A stretch of DNA of 64,000 nt from Cristatella mucedo (GCA_009760855.2 WPIO01000042.1:1457001-1521000), one strand, 5' to 3'; positions 1-10,947 are shown, numbered from the stretch's first letter. Made by a program: numbers and translations. Notes: generated by a model from the sequence alone, not told the origin.

Positions 1-2205
1 CACCCACCTGCACGGTTCCACGCCCATAGTCGTAGGTGACCGGCGGCAGGGAGACAAGAAAGTCAGTTCCCAACAGCAGCGGCTGCAGAGACTCGGTGGT
101 GACATAGAATTGGTGCTCGCGGGTGATGCCTCCCACTTGCACGCTCGCTGTCACGGCTCCTATTATAGGCAGGGAAGAACCCGTGATACTGGACGCCCGA
201 ACCGACTCTATCGACAAGGGAAGGCACAGCTGGCGGGCAAAAGAGGCTGCCATCAGGGAGATATTGGCACCTGTGTCCCAAAGTCCGGTAACCAGCACAC
301 CATTCCCCGTCACCGGTGCAAGAGTATGCGGCGCGTCGACACTGGTGCCCACCACTTCCTGCCTCATCGGCGCCGGTGGCAGCGGCTCCTGTTGCGGCAG
401 GCCCGATCGAGCCTCAAGGAAGCCGTAGCCATGAAGACCAAAACCACTCTCAGAGGCCTGGTAAGCCCTGGGATAGTTGTGGACGCCTGTCGAGAGCGAA
501 GGTGCCCACCCAGCCGAAGCACGGCCCACGTACCCGCTCGGACCAAGAGAACCGGGCGACACTGGCCCGGAAGGTCGCCGGCCACTCGAGTCTGGCCGTG
601 AACCCGCGCGACTGAGGTGTGTTGGTCCGTACCCTGCGTGGCTTCGATAAGCCAACCCATAGTGGGACGGTCTGCCACGTCCTGCGTCCACCCATCTATC
701 CCTGTAGCCCCTGGCAGCCTGCACCCGGTAGTCGGGCCGCCAACTGTTCCGTACAGGCGGCTTGCCTCGCGGCTGATACGACTGTTTTGTGGTGGGTTCG
801 AAGGTTCCCCTCTGTCCCTTAGCCAGCAGGTCATATACTTGGGTCATTTTCCCGGTCAATGCATCCACCTTACTCTCTAAATCTCGAGAAACAGGGGCCC
901 TATCCCTTCCGGATGGGTATGGGCGGCCTTGGTCACCGGCATGCTCGGCGGAAGCAGTCCCGCGACTAAAGAAGCGAGGGTTGGCTTCGCATCTTTCAGC
1001 GAAAGCTAGGGCCTCGTTTAGGCAGGCACAATCTTTAGCAAAGACCGCGCCGCTAATCGCGGGATGAAGGCCGCCAACGAACAAGGAGAGGACCATAGCG
1101 TCACGGTCTGCCTGCGGAGTAGTAGGGTATGCGACGGTGGCAGTATCTACAAGGTGCCTGTAGAAGTCGTAAACACTTTGTGCAGCACCCTGGCGACAAT
1201 CGTGTAGTGCCCCGCGAGCAGAATCACGACGCACGCCAGAGGTGAACTTTTGCACCAGTTCAGCTTTCATTCCCTCGAATGTACATCGTTGGCCTGGCTC
1301 AGCGCAGAGCCGTTCATAGACCGAGCGATATACGTCAAGCGCTCGGCCGCGAAAATATGCCCCCAAGCGCGATAGCTGAAGGTCCGGAGACCATCCGCAG
1401 GACCTAGAAAGCACCTCATAATCGCTGATCCACCGTGGGAAGGAGTCCGTCAGGTCCCCCGGAAGGGTGCCAGTTTCAGCACTGAGGCCTCTAGGCTCCC
1501 GTCAAACGCGGCTGCGGGTGCGGGCACAACGAATATCCGGCTCGGCAATGCCGGCTCAGCCGTGCGAGGAGTCTGGTCAGCGCGCGGGCTAGCAACAGGT
1601 CGGGCGTAGTCTCCGCGTGCATTAGCCGCCGGCGCGAAAGTGAGGGCGGCACCCGAGTGCACCTGTGGGTTTTCCACATGGTCCGGCCGCGAATAGTTTA
1701 CCGCGCCACCGGAAGCAGGGTTAGCGGAAAAAGGCTCCGCGCGGGGTGAAAAAAGGATAGCGGTCGCAGCGTGCGAAGCATCAGCAGCGTGTGGCGGAGC
1801 GATTCCTGCTGGGTACGTCGTAACGTACGGGGCGTAACCTTCAGCGGGTCGCAAAGCAGTGGACGCAGCGTACCCCTCCGGAAGCGGTAAGGGACCGACC
1901 GCGTACTGTGACGGCAAATGAAGTGCGGTCGGAGCACCGTGCGGCGCAGCTGGCGGGGTGCCGGTCGGCGGCGAAGTTACCGACCCGGCTGGTGCGCTGG
2001 CGCTGGGGCGGCTGACCCGCGAAGCCGCCGCCGCCGCGCGTAGCTGCGCGTTCTCTTCCTCAAGCACGCGTAAACGCTCAGTCAAATCGCGACTGATCGA
2101 AGCAAAAATAGCGCGATCGTTTATGCTCGCCTGCAGAATGTCGAACGTTGGGTCGGAGTTATTCAACAGCCCCGAACCGTTAAACGACGCCATCCCCACG
2201 TCCAA
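1..2205 (-). pseudogene. Gag-protease polyprotein of a Ty3/mdg4-like LTR retrotransposon, frameshifted and cut by the window edge
   Basis: The minus strand opens at 2205 with an alanine/proline-rich N-terminal part that includes a short coiled coil (RLRVLEEENAQLRAAAAA). That frame stops at 1450. The -1 frame is then open without any stop from 1453 to the window start. The second part begins with a retrotransposon Gag/capsid-type region (FPRWISDYE, then GWSPDLQLSRLGAYFRGRAL) and runs through a basic, proline-rich linker. It ends in a retropepsin domain with the active-site motif DTGA at about 277-266 and the downstream motif LLGTDFLVSLPP near 60-30. I saw no CCHC zinc knuckle. Reverse transcriptase and integrase would lie beyond position 1. 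The frame change falls in a run of five G (minus strand, about 1456-1460), inside the capsid region rather than at a Gag-Pol border, so I read it as a disabling one-base deletion and not programmed frameshifting. Family assignment rests on the Gag and protease motifs only. Confidence 0.85.
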
Positions 2206-2230
2206 TCAAGAAGGTTGCAAGTGTTTCGAA

Positions 2231-2248
2231 TCAAAAGCAGGGTCACCA
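2231..2248 (-). other. putative tRNA primer-binding site of the LTR element
   Basis: Read on the minus strand this site begins TGGTGACCC, two bases after the LTR edge (ending ...TTACA) and about 25 bp before the Gag start. A TGG-initial 18-mer just inside the LTR is the standard position for a primer-binding site. The first nine bases equal those of the tRNA-Trp site used by some retroelements. The rest does not match that site, so the primer tRNA is uncertain. Confidence 0.5.
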
Positions 2249-2250
2249 AA

Positions 2251-3238
2251 TGTAACCGCGTAGAGGTTCGTCCCCCGGTTCTCTACCGGTGGACTGCGTG
2301 ATGCAGTGCTGCAGTGCGGTTAAAACACAGGCGGCCACAACTGGGTGCCGAAAGCAACAGTTAATTGTAGGCCTGTTAGTAGTGGTTACGCGCCGGCGCA
2401 AGCGCTTTACGCGGCGCGTACCGGACCGACGGAGTTAACTGTGCGAACTCCCGAAGCCCGAGTATAACTAACTACCCTGTGCGTTTACGCGGCGCGTACC
2501 GGACCGACGGAGTTAACTGCGCGAACTCCCGAAGCACGGGTATAATACACTAACCTATGCACGCGTCGCTAGCAATTGCGAAGGCGGGTTGCTACAGCAC
2601 CCCAAGATACGAGCAGCTAACTGAGTAGCCGGCAGAACACAACTGCGCAGTCTAAGTTGCACTTAGCTGTCCGTCGTCGTAGGTTTGCCTCTCGTGCTCT
2701 TGAAGCGTAGTCTCGCCTCGACTCCCAAGCTGCAGCCCTGAGCTCTCGGGGCGTAGTCTCTGCTCGACTACCCAAGCTGTCCCTCCGCTCTGTCACTCGT
2801 CTCATTATATTCTCTCTCCTTTCAACTCCTGACCTCGCGCGCCGCTGCTATTTCTACTTCATCATATTAGTCGGTGCACATCCTGACCGCAACGTCGGCA
2901 CCAGGCTTCATTCTAACTTTAGCGGGTAGACCAGGAGTCAGGCTTGTACTAGCTGTCCAAGTCGAACCCGCTAAGACAACCACATTAGTCGCTCCATCTC
3001 CTAACCGCATCGCCTGCATAAAGCTCCATTCTAACCTGAGCTAGGTGAGTCAGGAGCTGGGTCTGTACTAGGCGCCCTAGTCGACCCCCCCCCCCTCTAA
3101 GGCAAGGGCTCCCATCGCGGCTAAGCTGAGAGCTGCACCAGTGCAACCTTACTCCGATTGGACTGTAAGTGGCTGCCAGTTCAACCAAGGTCCCCGTGCT
3201 GCTAGCAGCAGACGAATAGCAGTTCTGAAGATCGAGTC
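2251..3238 (-). mobile_element. LTR (promoter-side) of the Ty3/mdg4-like element, truncated at its far end
   Basis: The plus-strand edge starts TGTAACCGCG at 2251, next to the primer-binding site. The same block recurs from 11874, with shared text such as CTACCGGTGGACTG and GGTGCCGAAAGCAACAG. The two copies also share a distal block near 3070-3150 and 13535-13612. The end near 3238 runs straight into the 3' tail of a LINE, so the outer LTR edge is lost or displaced. A related sequence at 3149-3230 recurs inside the direct repeats at 6936-7040 and 8741-8845. I saw no coding region in this interval. Confidence 0.7.
2406..2561. repeat. two tandem copies of a 78-bp subrepeat inside the LTR
   Basis: Copies start at 2406 and 2484 with TTTACGCGGCGCGTACCGG, and both continue with ACCGACGGAGTTAACTG and the CCGAAGC block. 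The same unit occurs three times in the LTR copy at 12032-12264. Direct inspection shows a period of 78 bp. Confidence 0.9.
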
Positions 3239-5165
3239 TAATAATAATAATTATTATGCACTTGAAGCGCCCTCAGAGAACTCAAACTCTTTCTAGGCTC
3301 TTTACATTTTCTGCAAAGGGAAACGCGACTGGATTTTGAGTAATACCATGCTTGATAAACGACGCGATAAACATGGTTAGGGGTGACGTGCACAGGGTCG
3401 GCATGCCTGTGTGGTTAATGGCAGCATGCACAGTGTCAGCACGCATAGGCACATCAAGGACGAATCACAGGGACCCACTAAATGCTGTCCTAAATAGGTG
3501 TGTTTTTAGGTTCCTTTTAAATGTGGTCAGGTCAGGGGATGTTCTGATGCAGGTCGGGAGCCAGTTCCAGGCTTTGGGAGCATATGAACTAAATGCACGG
3601 TCTCCAAAGGATTTAAGGTTTGTATGAGGTATTTCTAGACTGTTGGATTCCGAAAAGCGGGTGGCACGATGCTTGGCCTGATGGGGTAGTATATCCGACA
3701 GATATGCTGGAGCCATAGAATGAAGGGACCTAAAAGTGAGCGACAAAACCTTGAAGTCAATCCGTTGCTTGACTGGGAGTCAGTGCAGGTCGGCGAGAAG
3801 TGGTGTGATGCGGCGACTTTGACGCTCACGATAGACATGCCTAGCTGCTGAGTTTTGAACCAGCAGTAAGCGCCTGATCGCACATGTTGGGAGGCTAGCA
3901 AGCAGTGAGCTGCATAAATAAAGAGGGATGTCACAAATGTATGGACCAATTTATATGTGGTATCCTTATTGAAACAAGCCTGAATTTTTAGCAATGCCAT
4001 ATAGCTAAAAGTAGGCAAACTTGATGGTGGAGCTGGTGCGATCGTCTAAAGAGAGGTCACTTTGGAACATGACACCTAGATTTTGAGCTTATTCAACAAG
4101 AGATATGCTGGCAGAGCCACTTTTGAGCGTCAGCCTTTCCAATTTCTAAATCACACTGGGTTTACCCATAACTAGTAAGTTAGTTGTATCATTGTTTAGT
4201 TTAAGAAAAGTTGCTGCCATCCGTGTGCAGATGTCATCAATACATGCAGCAAATGAGTTGAGAGAATTCGAGTTGCTCAAAGGCTGAGAGCTACTAAATC
4301 AAAGGTCCAAATGAATGTCATCCGCATAGAATTGAAAGCCTAGATTGTGCTTTCAATCGCATAAGCAAGAGGGAGAGTTTCAACCGTGAAAAGAGCCGGA
4401 CCTAGCACGGAGCCCTGATGTACCCCATCTTTTAGAGGATCTTCGACCATTTACGTCAAAAATCAGGAGTCTCCGACTGAGAGAGTGAGAGAGAGAGAGA
4501 GGACTTGAACCATTGCAGAGCAGTGCCAGTGATGCCCAGGCGATATGAGAGGCACTCTAGAAGAACTTTCTGATCGATAGTATCAATAGCTGCCAAAAGA
4601 TCGAGAAAAATAAGCAGATACTCTACCCATGTCAGCATTCCTAAGTAGGTCATTGTACACTCTAAGCGATGCTGATACTGGGGAGTGATTTGATCTAAAG
4701 CCACACTGAAACTTACTAGCAAGGTTTGAAGTTTCAATATATGAGTTACGCTGGTCCGCAACGACCCGTTTCAGAGTTTTTGATAGAAATGGTAGAAGGG
4801 GAACTGGGCTGTAGTTGCTCAAGTTCTTTTGGTCTAGTGTCGCCTTCTTGAGAAGTGGCCTGACTACAGCTTTATGAAAGGTGCTGGGACATGACCTGAG
4901 GCTTATGAGATATTAATGATGTTAGTTGTCCATGACTGCAGCAGCATATCAATGCAGCGTAGGAGCAGAAAATTGGGAATAGGGTCCAAAGGACTTGTCT
5001 TTTTTGATTTGGACATGAACTTCAGGACGAGATCGGTACTGACTTGCTTAAATGTAGACATTGAGGTGCAGCCATGAATCGGGAACAACAGTCTAGGAAG
5101 GATGTTGTCATCGCAGGGATGTACTCCCTGATCTTGTCTATCTTGTGGACAAAGACTCAAGATTA
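3239..5165 (-). mobile_element. LINE family B (CR1/L2 group), 5'-truncated reverse-transcriptase copy, degenerate
   Basis: The 3' end lies at 3239 with an (ATT/AAT)n tail followed by the family B stem-loop GCGCC...CTCAGAGAACTC. Reading leftward from 5165 on the minus strand, successive frames encode the start of the reverse transcriptase (KKTSPLDPIP, then YSPVPLLPFLSKTLKRVV), the LLAAIDTIDQKVLLE block and the C-terminal region (TTFKRNLKTHLFRTAFSGSL). Frameshifts and stops separate these blocks, and the YADD segment near 4330 is damaged. The copy is not functional. Confidence 0.85.
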
Positions 5166-5212
5166 GCGATCGGCTACGCCATCACACTTGTCATCGGGTA
5201 AAGAGCTCATCT

Positions 5213-5408
5213 GGAAGCGGTCGAGGAGATGGTAGGATCCTACCTCGAGGAGGAGGAGGGAGGAAGCGGTTGAGGAGATGGTAGGATCCTACCTCGAGGA
5301 GGAGGAGGGAGGAAGCGGTTGAGGAGATGGTAGGATCCTACCTCGAGGAGGAGGAGGGAGGAAGCGGTTGAGGAGATGGTAGGATCCTACCTCGAGGAGG
5401 AGGAGGGA
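5213..5408. repeat. 49-bp minisatellite, four units, each with a 12-bp perfect palindrome
   Basis: Four head-to-tail units of exactly 49 bp begin GGAAGCGG. Each holds the palindrome GTAGGATCCTAC followed by a GAGGAGGAGGA stretch. Units 2-4 are identical, and unit 1 differs by one base (GTCGAGG versus GTTGAGG). Confidence 0.95.
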
Positions 5409-6698
5409 GAAAGCGGCGCCGGGACGGCAGAAAGTGGAGGAAGCAAGGAAGCCAGAGGCAGCGAGGCTGGAGCGTCGGGCTGTGCCGCCGAAGCAGTCGA
5501 CAGTGGCAGCGACGAGGGAGACATGGGCCACAGCAGTTGCGATGTAGCCGGCGACGTCAACGGGGCTTCCGGTGGCGGTGGCAGACCCGACGGTAGCCAC
5601 ACAACTGCTACCGGCTTCGCCGGACCCTGCGGCCGTAGCGTCCAGGCTCAAAGCGGTATTTATGCATTCGGAGGCTGGGCTGAGGCAGTGGATTCAAGAA
5701 CCGGAGGCTGAGCTTACGCAGAGGATGCAGAAACCGGAAGCTCGGCTCCGCTATGTGACGCAGGAGCAGGCGACAGAGCTCCGAGCGGCGATTCAGATGT
5801 AAATGGCTAGCCGCCGAGCCGCGCCAGTCGAAGCTCGGCCCAATTATCCGATCCACTGAGAGCTAACTTTCGACTTATGTCTCCTCCAAATGTGTTCGTA
5901 AACGTAGCACTGCTCATATGAACCATTCTTCTTACGTAGCAATCGCTACAAGAGCAGGCACTTTCACCGGGTTCGGAGGGTACTTTCTGGATTTTCGCGC
6001 TAGACAGACATGCTTCGTCAAGCTCTGCACTCCCTGCTCGGTATTCTGCAGCCAACTCGGTATTCTGCTGCCGCTACTTCGAGCTCGCCCTTGCATGTCG
6101 GAACTGCTTAGCCACGAGGGAGCGCTGCTGCTGCTGCTTCGAGGAACCTCAAAGAGAATGGAATGGTGGCTCAGAGATAAGCCATGAAAGCATTTCTTAT
6201 TTTGGAATGTCGCTACAAGTGCTCGGCTTTGATTAAACGAGCGCGCAAGGAACACTGACACAGAACATGAAATAAAGAGTGGCTTATAGCAGAATGTCGA
6301 CGCCAGTTTCAACGGCAAGGCCTGCTGCTGCTGCTGCAATGCAACGCGAAGAAAGGGATTCGCAGACGGATCGCACTCGCATCGCCGGCCGCGTGCAGAC
6401 TAATTGTGCATGCCTCGATGTCGAAAGAAGGCGCCAGCCCATTCGTGCAGCGAATGATGTCGGTGCGGCAGTCGCTCGGCTCTGCCATCGATAGCGTCCG
6501 GCGCAGGTGGGCCGCGCCTCGTCGGACGCGGTGCTGCCCGTCCGCTCCGCTCCTCCTCCTCAGCGGCCCTCATCGGTGTCGCTGCGGTGCACCGGCCGCA
6601 AGCCAGCCATCCCCCAAGCGCATCGCTGGGCGACTCGGATCTGACTCTCGCAGCGGGGGGGGGGGCCGCCTCGCCTGCTGTCGCTTTTGAGCTGCAGG
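5409..6698. other. unassigned GC-rich interval
   Basis: There is no recognisable gene here. Short open frames (for example plus 5572-5802, ending PEARLRYVTQEQATELRAAIQM in two overlapping pieces, and plus 6406-6690, beginning near MSKEGASPFVQRMMSVRQSL) show no family I know. The first could be a scrap of an element's ORF1 or Gag. A poly-G run sits near 6655-6664. Confidence 0.4.
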
Positions 6699-7133
6699 GT
6701 GCTCAAGGAATCGCCGAAAATAGTACGTCTAGTCTCGGCCGGCATTCGATCGAGTCTAGCAGCTTTCGACCTTACCGACAGAAGAGGCACCTTTACCAGT
6801 CACCCGTCGTTCGCGGACTTGGGCCGATCGAGCAGCGAGTTCATTTCCGAAAGTTAATAGTAGGCTTTTCCTAGGTTAATCATAGGCTTTTTGTACGCTA
6901 ATCCTGGGCTTTTAGTCGTCGATAACTCGGCACCCCTCTTGCCTTACTCCGATAGGATGGCCTGTCATTGGCTGCCATCTCAACCAAGGTCCTCGGGTTG
7001 CTAGCAGCAGATGGAGAGCAGTTCTGCGGTGCCGCGTCGAGTCTCGAGGAGGAGGAGGAGGACTGCAAAACTAGTCTACCGCAGTCTAGCCCACTAGCTG
7101 CTCGTTATCCAGCAGTAAGAGCGGCCTTCCAAG
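6699..7133. repeat. direct repeat copy 1 (~430 bp), LTR-like
   Basis: This block shares its whole length with 8514-8942, including ATTCGATCGAGTCTAGCAGC, TTTTTGTACGCTAATCCTGG, GCTAGCAGCAGATGGAGAGC and a terminal AATAAAGTGACCACA. It starts near TGCT and ends near CACA, compatible with TG...CA LTR ends. Its 6936-7040 part also resembles 3149-3230 next to the first LTR. It may be an LTR of another subfamily, but no internal retroviral region was identified. Confidence 0.6.
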
Positions 7134-7136
7134 AAT

Positions 7137-8510
7137 AAAGTGACCACAAGTAATGCAATGTAGTGTATCTCCGTCAGTAACTCCACAAATAAAGACCATG
7201 TGGGTGTTACGCAGGAGAGTTTTGTATAGCACACTCACAGCCTAAGCGGCTTTCGGTACGCATTCGGTAGCCAACAGACTTCGTCTCACGCAACAAAGAG
7301 AAAGTGGGAAGCCTAGCAGAGTCAGGAGAGCAGTTGAGGTAGTGAGTAGCATAGAAGTAGCAGTTTAGGACCGCTGAAAAAGATGTGCCATAGTCGGCAG
7401 TTGCAGAGTAGATGTCGTTGCGTAAGAACTGTGTAAGCGAGTTCCAAAGTCTAGGACCTGCAGAACTAAAGCTTCTGTTGCCAACTGTCTTTAAGCGGAG
7501 GAATGGGACAGCTAATTTATTGTCCACACAGTACCTGAGGGCGCAAATAGGCTGAAACTGATGAAGCAGTTCAGCTAGGTACGAAGGAGCCAAGCCGTGG
7601 CGGGCCTTGTGGGTCAGCATAAGAACTTTGCTCTGTATCCTTTGCTCAACCGGCAACCATCCTAGCTCTTTCAGCAAAGGTGACACGTGCTAAAACTGCT
7701 GGGACTTGAAGACCAGCCTTGCAGCCATATTCATAGTCCGCAGTAGTGGCATAATAGCTTTCTTTGGTAGCCCAGCCAAAAGGGAATTACAACAATCAAG
7801 CCGAGACAGAACTAAAGAGCTAGTTAAATTTTTTACAAGCCACTGTGGGAGACAGCTTCTAATCTTGGATAGGGATCGGATGTGATGGCTAGCTGTAGAT
7901 GCAGTCTTCTGAACGAAGCTTTTGAATTTGAGGCAGCTGTCGAACACGACACCTAGATTACGAGCACGTGGTGAAGGTCGCACAATAGCATTACCTTTTA
8001 GAACAGCAAAGCCTTTTAATCCAGCCACACGCTTAGGGTGTCCTATGAGAAGCAGTTTGGTTTTATCGTCATTTAATTTCAGGAAGTTTTCCGACATCCA
8101 GGATCGAATATCGGCAAGGCAAGCATTCAGTCTCTCAGTTGCTGCAGCAGATTCCGACGGTTTAAATGACAAATAAAACTGAGTATCGTCAGCATAAAAG
8201 TGATGCCCTATTCCATGGGCCTTAATCACTTTTCCCAGAGGTTGCGTATAAATGGTAAACAGCAAGGAACCAAGTACAGACCCTTGAGGGACTCCACAGG
8301 TGACCCTTCTCATGTCTGAGACCTGACCCCCACACGACACGGATTAAACACGATCAGACAAGTATGATTTAAACCACGCCAGTGCTTTGTCTGCCAGACC
8401 GATCGTTATTCTCAATTGTTCAAGCAGAACTTCGTGATCTGTGGTGTCTAAGGCAGCAGACAAATCTAGCAGAGCTAAGGCAGTGACATTCCCGTCGTCG
8501 TTGCTAAGTT
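7137..8510 (-). pseudogene. LINE family A (CR1/L2 group) reverse-transcriptase copy with nonsense codons
   Basis: The minus strand carries one continuous frame from about 8508 to 7207. It starts in the reverse transcriptase (ALALLDLSAALDTTDHEVLL), passes GVPQGSVLG and the catalytic FYADDTQFYLS, and ends in the C-terminal region (FLRLKTVGNRSFSSAGPRLW). Two in-frame stops interrupt it: one at 8341-8343, where the plus copy at 39347 has glutamine, and one near 7687-7689, where that copy has lysine. No frameshift was seen. The 3' end near 7140 carries the family A tail read backwards (ATGTAGTGTATCTCCGTCAG). The copy lies exactly between the two direct repeats 6699-7133 and 8514-8942. Confidence 0.9.
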
Positions 8511-8513
8511 CTG

Positions 8514-8942
8514 AGATGCTAGAGGAATTGCCGAAAAAAGTACGTCTAGTCTCGGCGGGCATTCGATCGAGTCTAGCAGCTTTCGGCCTTACCGACCGAA
8601 GAGGCACCTTTGCCAGTCGCCAGTCGTTCGCGGACTCGGTCCGGTCGGGCAGCGAGTTCATTTCCGAGAGGCAATCGTAGGCTTTTTGTACGCTAATCCT
8701 GGGCTTTTAGTCGTTGCAAAGTCGGCGCCCCTCTTGCCTTACTCCGAAAGGATGGCCTGTCATTGGCTGCCATCGCAACCAAGGTCCTCGGGTTGCTAGC
8801 AGCAGATGGAGAGCAGTTCTGAGGTGCCGCGTCGAGTCTCGAGGAGGAGGACTGCAAAACTAGTCTACCGCAGTCTAACCCACTCGCTGCTCGTTATCCA
8901 GCAGTAAGAGCGGCCTTCCGAGAATAAAGTGACCACAAGCAT
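8514..8942. repeat. direct repeat copy 2 (~430 bp), LTR-like
   Basis: This is the second copy of the 6699-7133 block in the same orientation. It is slightly shorter because a stretch near AGTTAATAGTAGGC is missing. It ends with the same AATAAAGTGACCACAAG. Confidence 0.65.
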
Positions 8943-8989
8943 ATCCATATAGATAGCAGCGACATCTAGCGGCTCCTGCTGCAGACTGT

Positions 8990-9150
8990 CACGTCTTTTC
9001 CAGCGGTCCCGAGCTGCCGCTTCCACGCTACGTACTACCGTAGCTTCCCTACTAACTCACGTATGCTTCTCCGTTTCTCGTTGTTGGATTAAATGAAGTC
9101 AGTTGGCTGCCTCTTGCGTAACGAAAACCGTTTAGGCTTTGAGTTCGCAG
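8990..9150 (+). mobile_element. LINE family A 3'-end fragment, diverged
   Basis: The block runs CAGCGGTCCCGAGCTGCCGC, then ATGAAGTCAGTTGGCTGCC, then GTTTAGGCTTTGAG. It parallels the 3' part of the family A copy at 40330-40480. It is too diverged to code. Confidence 0.6.
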
Positions 9151-9443
9151 AAGAAAGCTGTCGTGCACGATACCCACTTAGTCTCTGTGGCATTTTGAAG
9201 TTACAGATGACGTAGCCCAGGGCTCTCTGCCTTACCTGGCACGGGTAAAAAGAGGGCAACCTCGCCAACAACAGCAATTCGTACGGTATCATTTGAAGAG
9301 CGGAACATGTAGTATGCACTGCGACGAGAACGACGATGTGCAACGTAAAATGCAGAGAGCCGATCCTTTTCCGGTGAGAAGGAGACCTCAAGCCCCTTTC
9401 GCAGAGCCTCGTCCCGGTGACCTTCACTTTCGGTATACATCCC

Positions 9444-9598
9444 GCGTCGTTTGGCCCAGCGATTAGGGCGTTCACCCGACCACGGTCTAGGCGAATGTAT
9501 TTGATGGCTGACGTCGTGGGGTCGAGCCCTGCGGCATACGTGAAGTGTCTGGATAGGGATTTTAAGATCCCTGGGGGTTTTATACAAATATATTTTAG
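9444..9598 (+). mobile_element. SINE family 2 (tRNA-derived) copy
   Basis: The tRNA-like head has an A-box region (TTTGGCCCAGCGATTAGGGCG) and a B-box (GGGTCGAGCCC). It is followed by the family 2 tail (GAAGTGTCTGGATAGGGATT...TATACAAATA). The best intact relatives are at 27917 and 52591. Confidence 0.75.
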
Positions 9599-10848
9599 TT
9601 TTCTGTTTATCCGGTGCCTGTGGCTTCCGCGGCTGTACCAATCATCCACTCTCTATTTGTTGGCTTCAGACGCGAGTGTCCATGCAGAGGTGTGCAAGCA
9701 GCACACGTTTTTGCGAAGCGTTCGTAACTAACCACGCCCCACTGCCCCACCACGCCTGCTTACTTGAGGCAATCCGGCCGCTGGGAAAATCCGAGGAGGC
9801 TTATACGCGTTCCTTGCCAAGCGGCAGGAATTTTTTAGAAGACCGCGTGCATGCTAAAACCCAGCGCCAAGCATGAGCAGCGCGCGCAGATCGACTTCTC
9901 GTCGTCCGTCGCAAGTCGCTGCCTTTGAGAGGGAGAGAGATTAGAGCGAAGCGAAAGGGAATCGCTCACCCCGGAAAAAAGCGCGCGTTAGCCGCGCGGC
10001 GGCGGCGTAGGCGGCTCGCGAGAAAGCCAGCCTCGTTGACGCCTCGTGGGCGTGTCTCCGCTAGCCGGAAGCGCGTGGCAACTGCACCACAGCTTCCGGG
10101 CGGTGCTCATCGCTCTCGAAGCGTGGGAAACTCGTCGCCAGATCCTCGGCGACGAGTGCTACCATTCGATTTAGATTCGATACTGATTCTCAGCGCTCAA
10201 CTTTGCGCGCACCCTTTACGTAGACTGCCGTCTTCGGAAGATGACGCGAGGACGACAGAGCCAGGTTTGACTACTGTCGATCAACTGAGAAAGATCCGGT
10301 CTCTCATCAACGGCGCGCGTGCGGCAGCCTCAGTTGCACGTGTGCACACAGGCCGGAGCCTCAGTCCGGGAAAGACCGATCGGTGCACGTTCGTCATCTT
10401 GTCGACGGATGGCGAACGTTGGCCCGCTCGCGTCTCGACGCCCTCTCGTGGCGGCGTGCACTAAAAACCGCAGTGGAGGTCGTATCCGCATAAGAAAACC
10501 GCTCGTGACTGCGGCGACGAGAAAAATGCGAGCGTCAATTTAAATACACTAATTTTAATTTTAATGCACTAATTGCAATTTAAAGTATTGCAGCAATTTA
10601 ATACCACGCTAGCAAGAGAACTCGATCTCTCGCCGAGCACTTTTACGCAAATGCCGTGGCCTGGTTCCTGAGCCGCCTCAAGGCCTTGGTCTTTAAACGT
10701 GAGCACCACAAATCGTGAGGCCTTGGTCCACATCCGGCTACTTACTCCTGGTCTAATCGAGGGAGGCGTCGAGCTTCGCAAAGACTCGTGCCTTAACAGG
10801 AATCGTTACCCGAGATCCGTGAAGCGCTTTGCTAGAGCGGCGACGCGT
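9599..10848. other. unassigned GC-rich interval
   Basis: No gene could be supported. A plus frame at 9925-10464 is arginine-rich and looks like composition rather than a protein family. Its first part, 9931-10000, is repeated with divergence at 11085-11160 (GAGATT...AGCGAAGCGA...GCGCGCG). An AT-rich patch lies at 10537-10600. Confidence 0.4.
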
Positions 10849-10878
10849 GGAGAGCCGCTCCTTTGTGAGCGGCTCTCC
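10849..10878. other. 12-bp perfect inverted repeat (hairpin)
   Basis: The arms GGAGAGCCGCTC and GAGCGGCTCTCC are exact complements separated by the six-base loop CTTTGT. The stem is GC-rich and would fold stably in single-stranded DNA or RNA. No function is assigned. Confidence 0.9.
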
Positions 10879-10947
10879 GGGAGGAAGCAACCTATTTGCC
10901 CTGCCGGCGAAAAGCTGTTGCGGTATGCCAAACGTCGGCTGCGACAG

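Noticed and set aside
1-834. Overlapping plus- and minus-strand frames of 60-160 codons at the window start
   Set aside because: They are shadows of the stop-free minus-strand Gag-protease frame identified by the DTGA and LLGTDF motifs.
9925-10464. 179-codon arginine-rich frame as a gene
   Set aside because: The composition follows the GC-rich repeats, part of it is a repeated segment, and no family or splice signal is visible.
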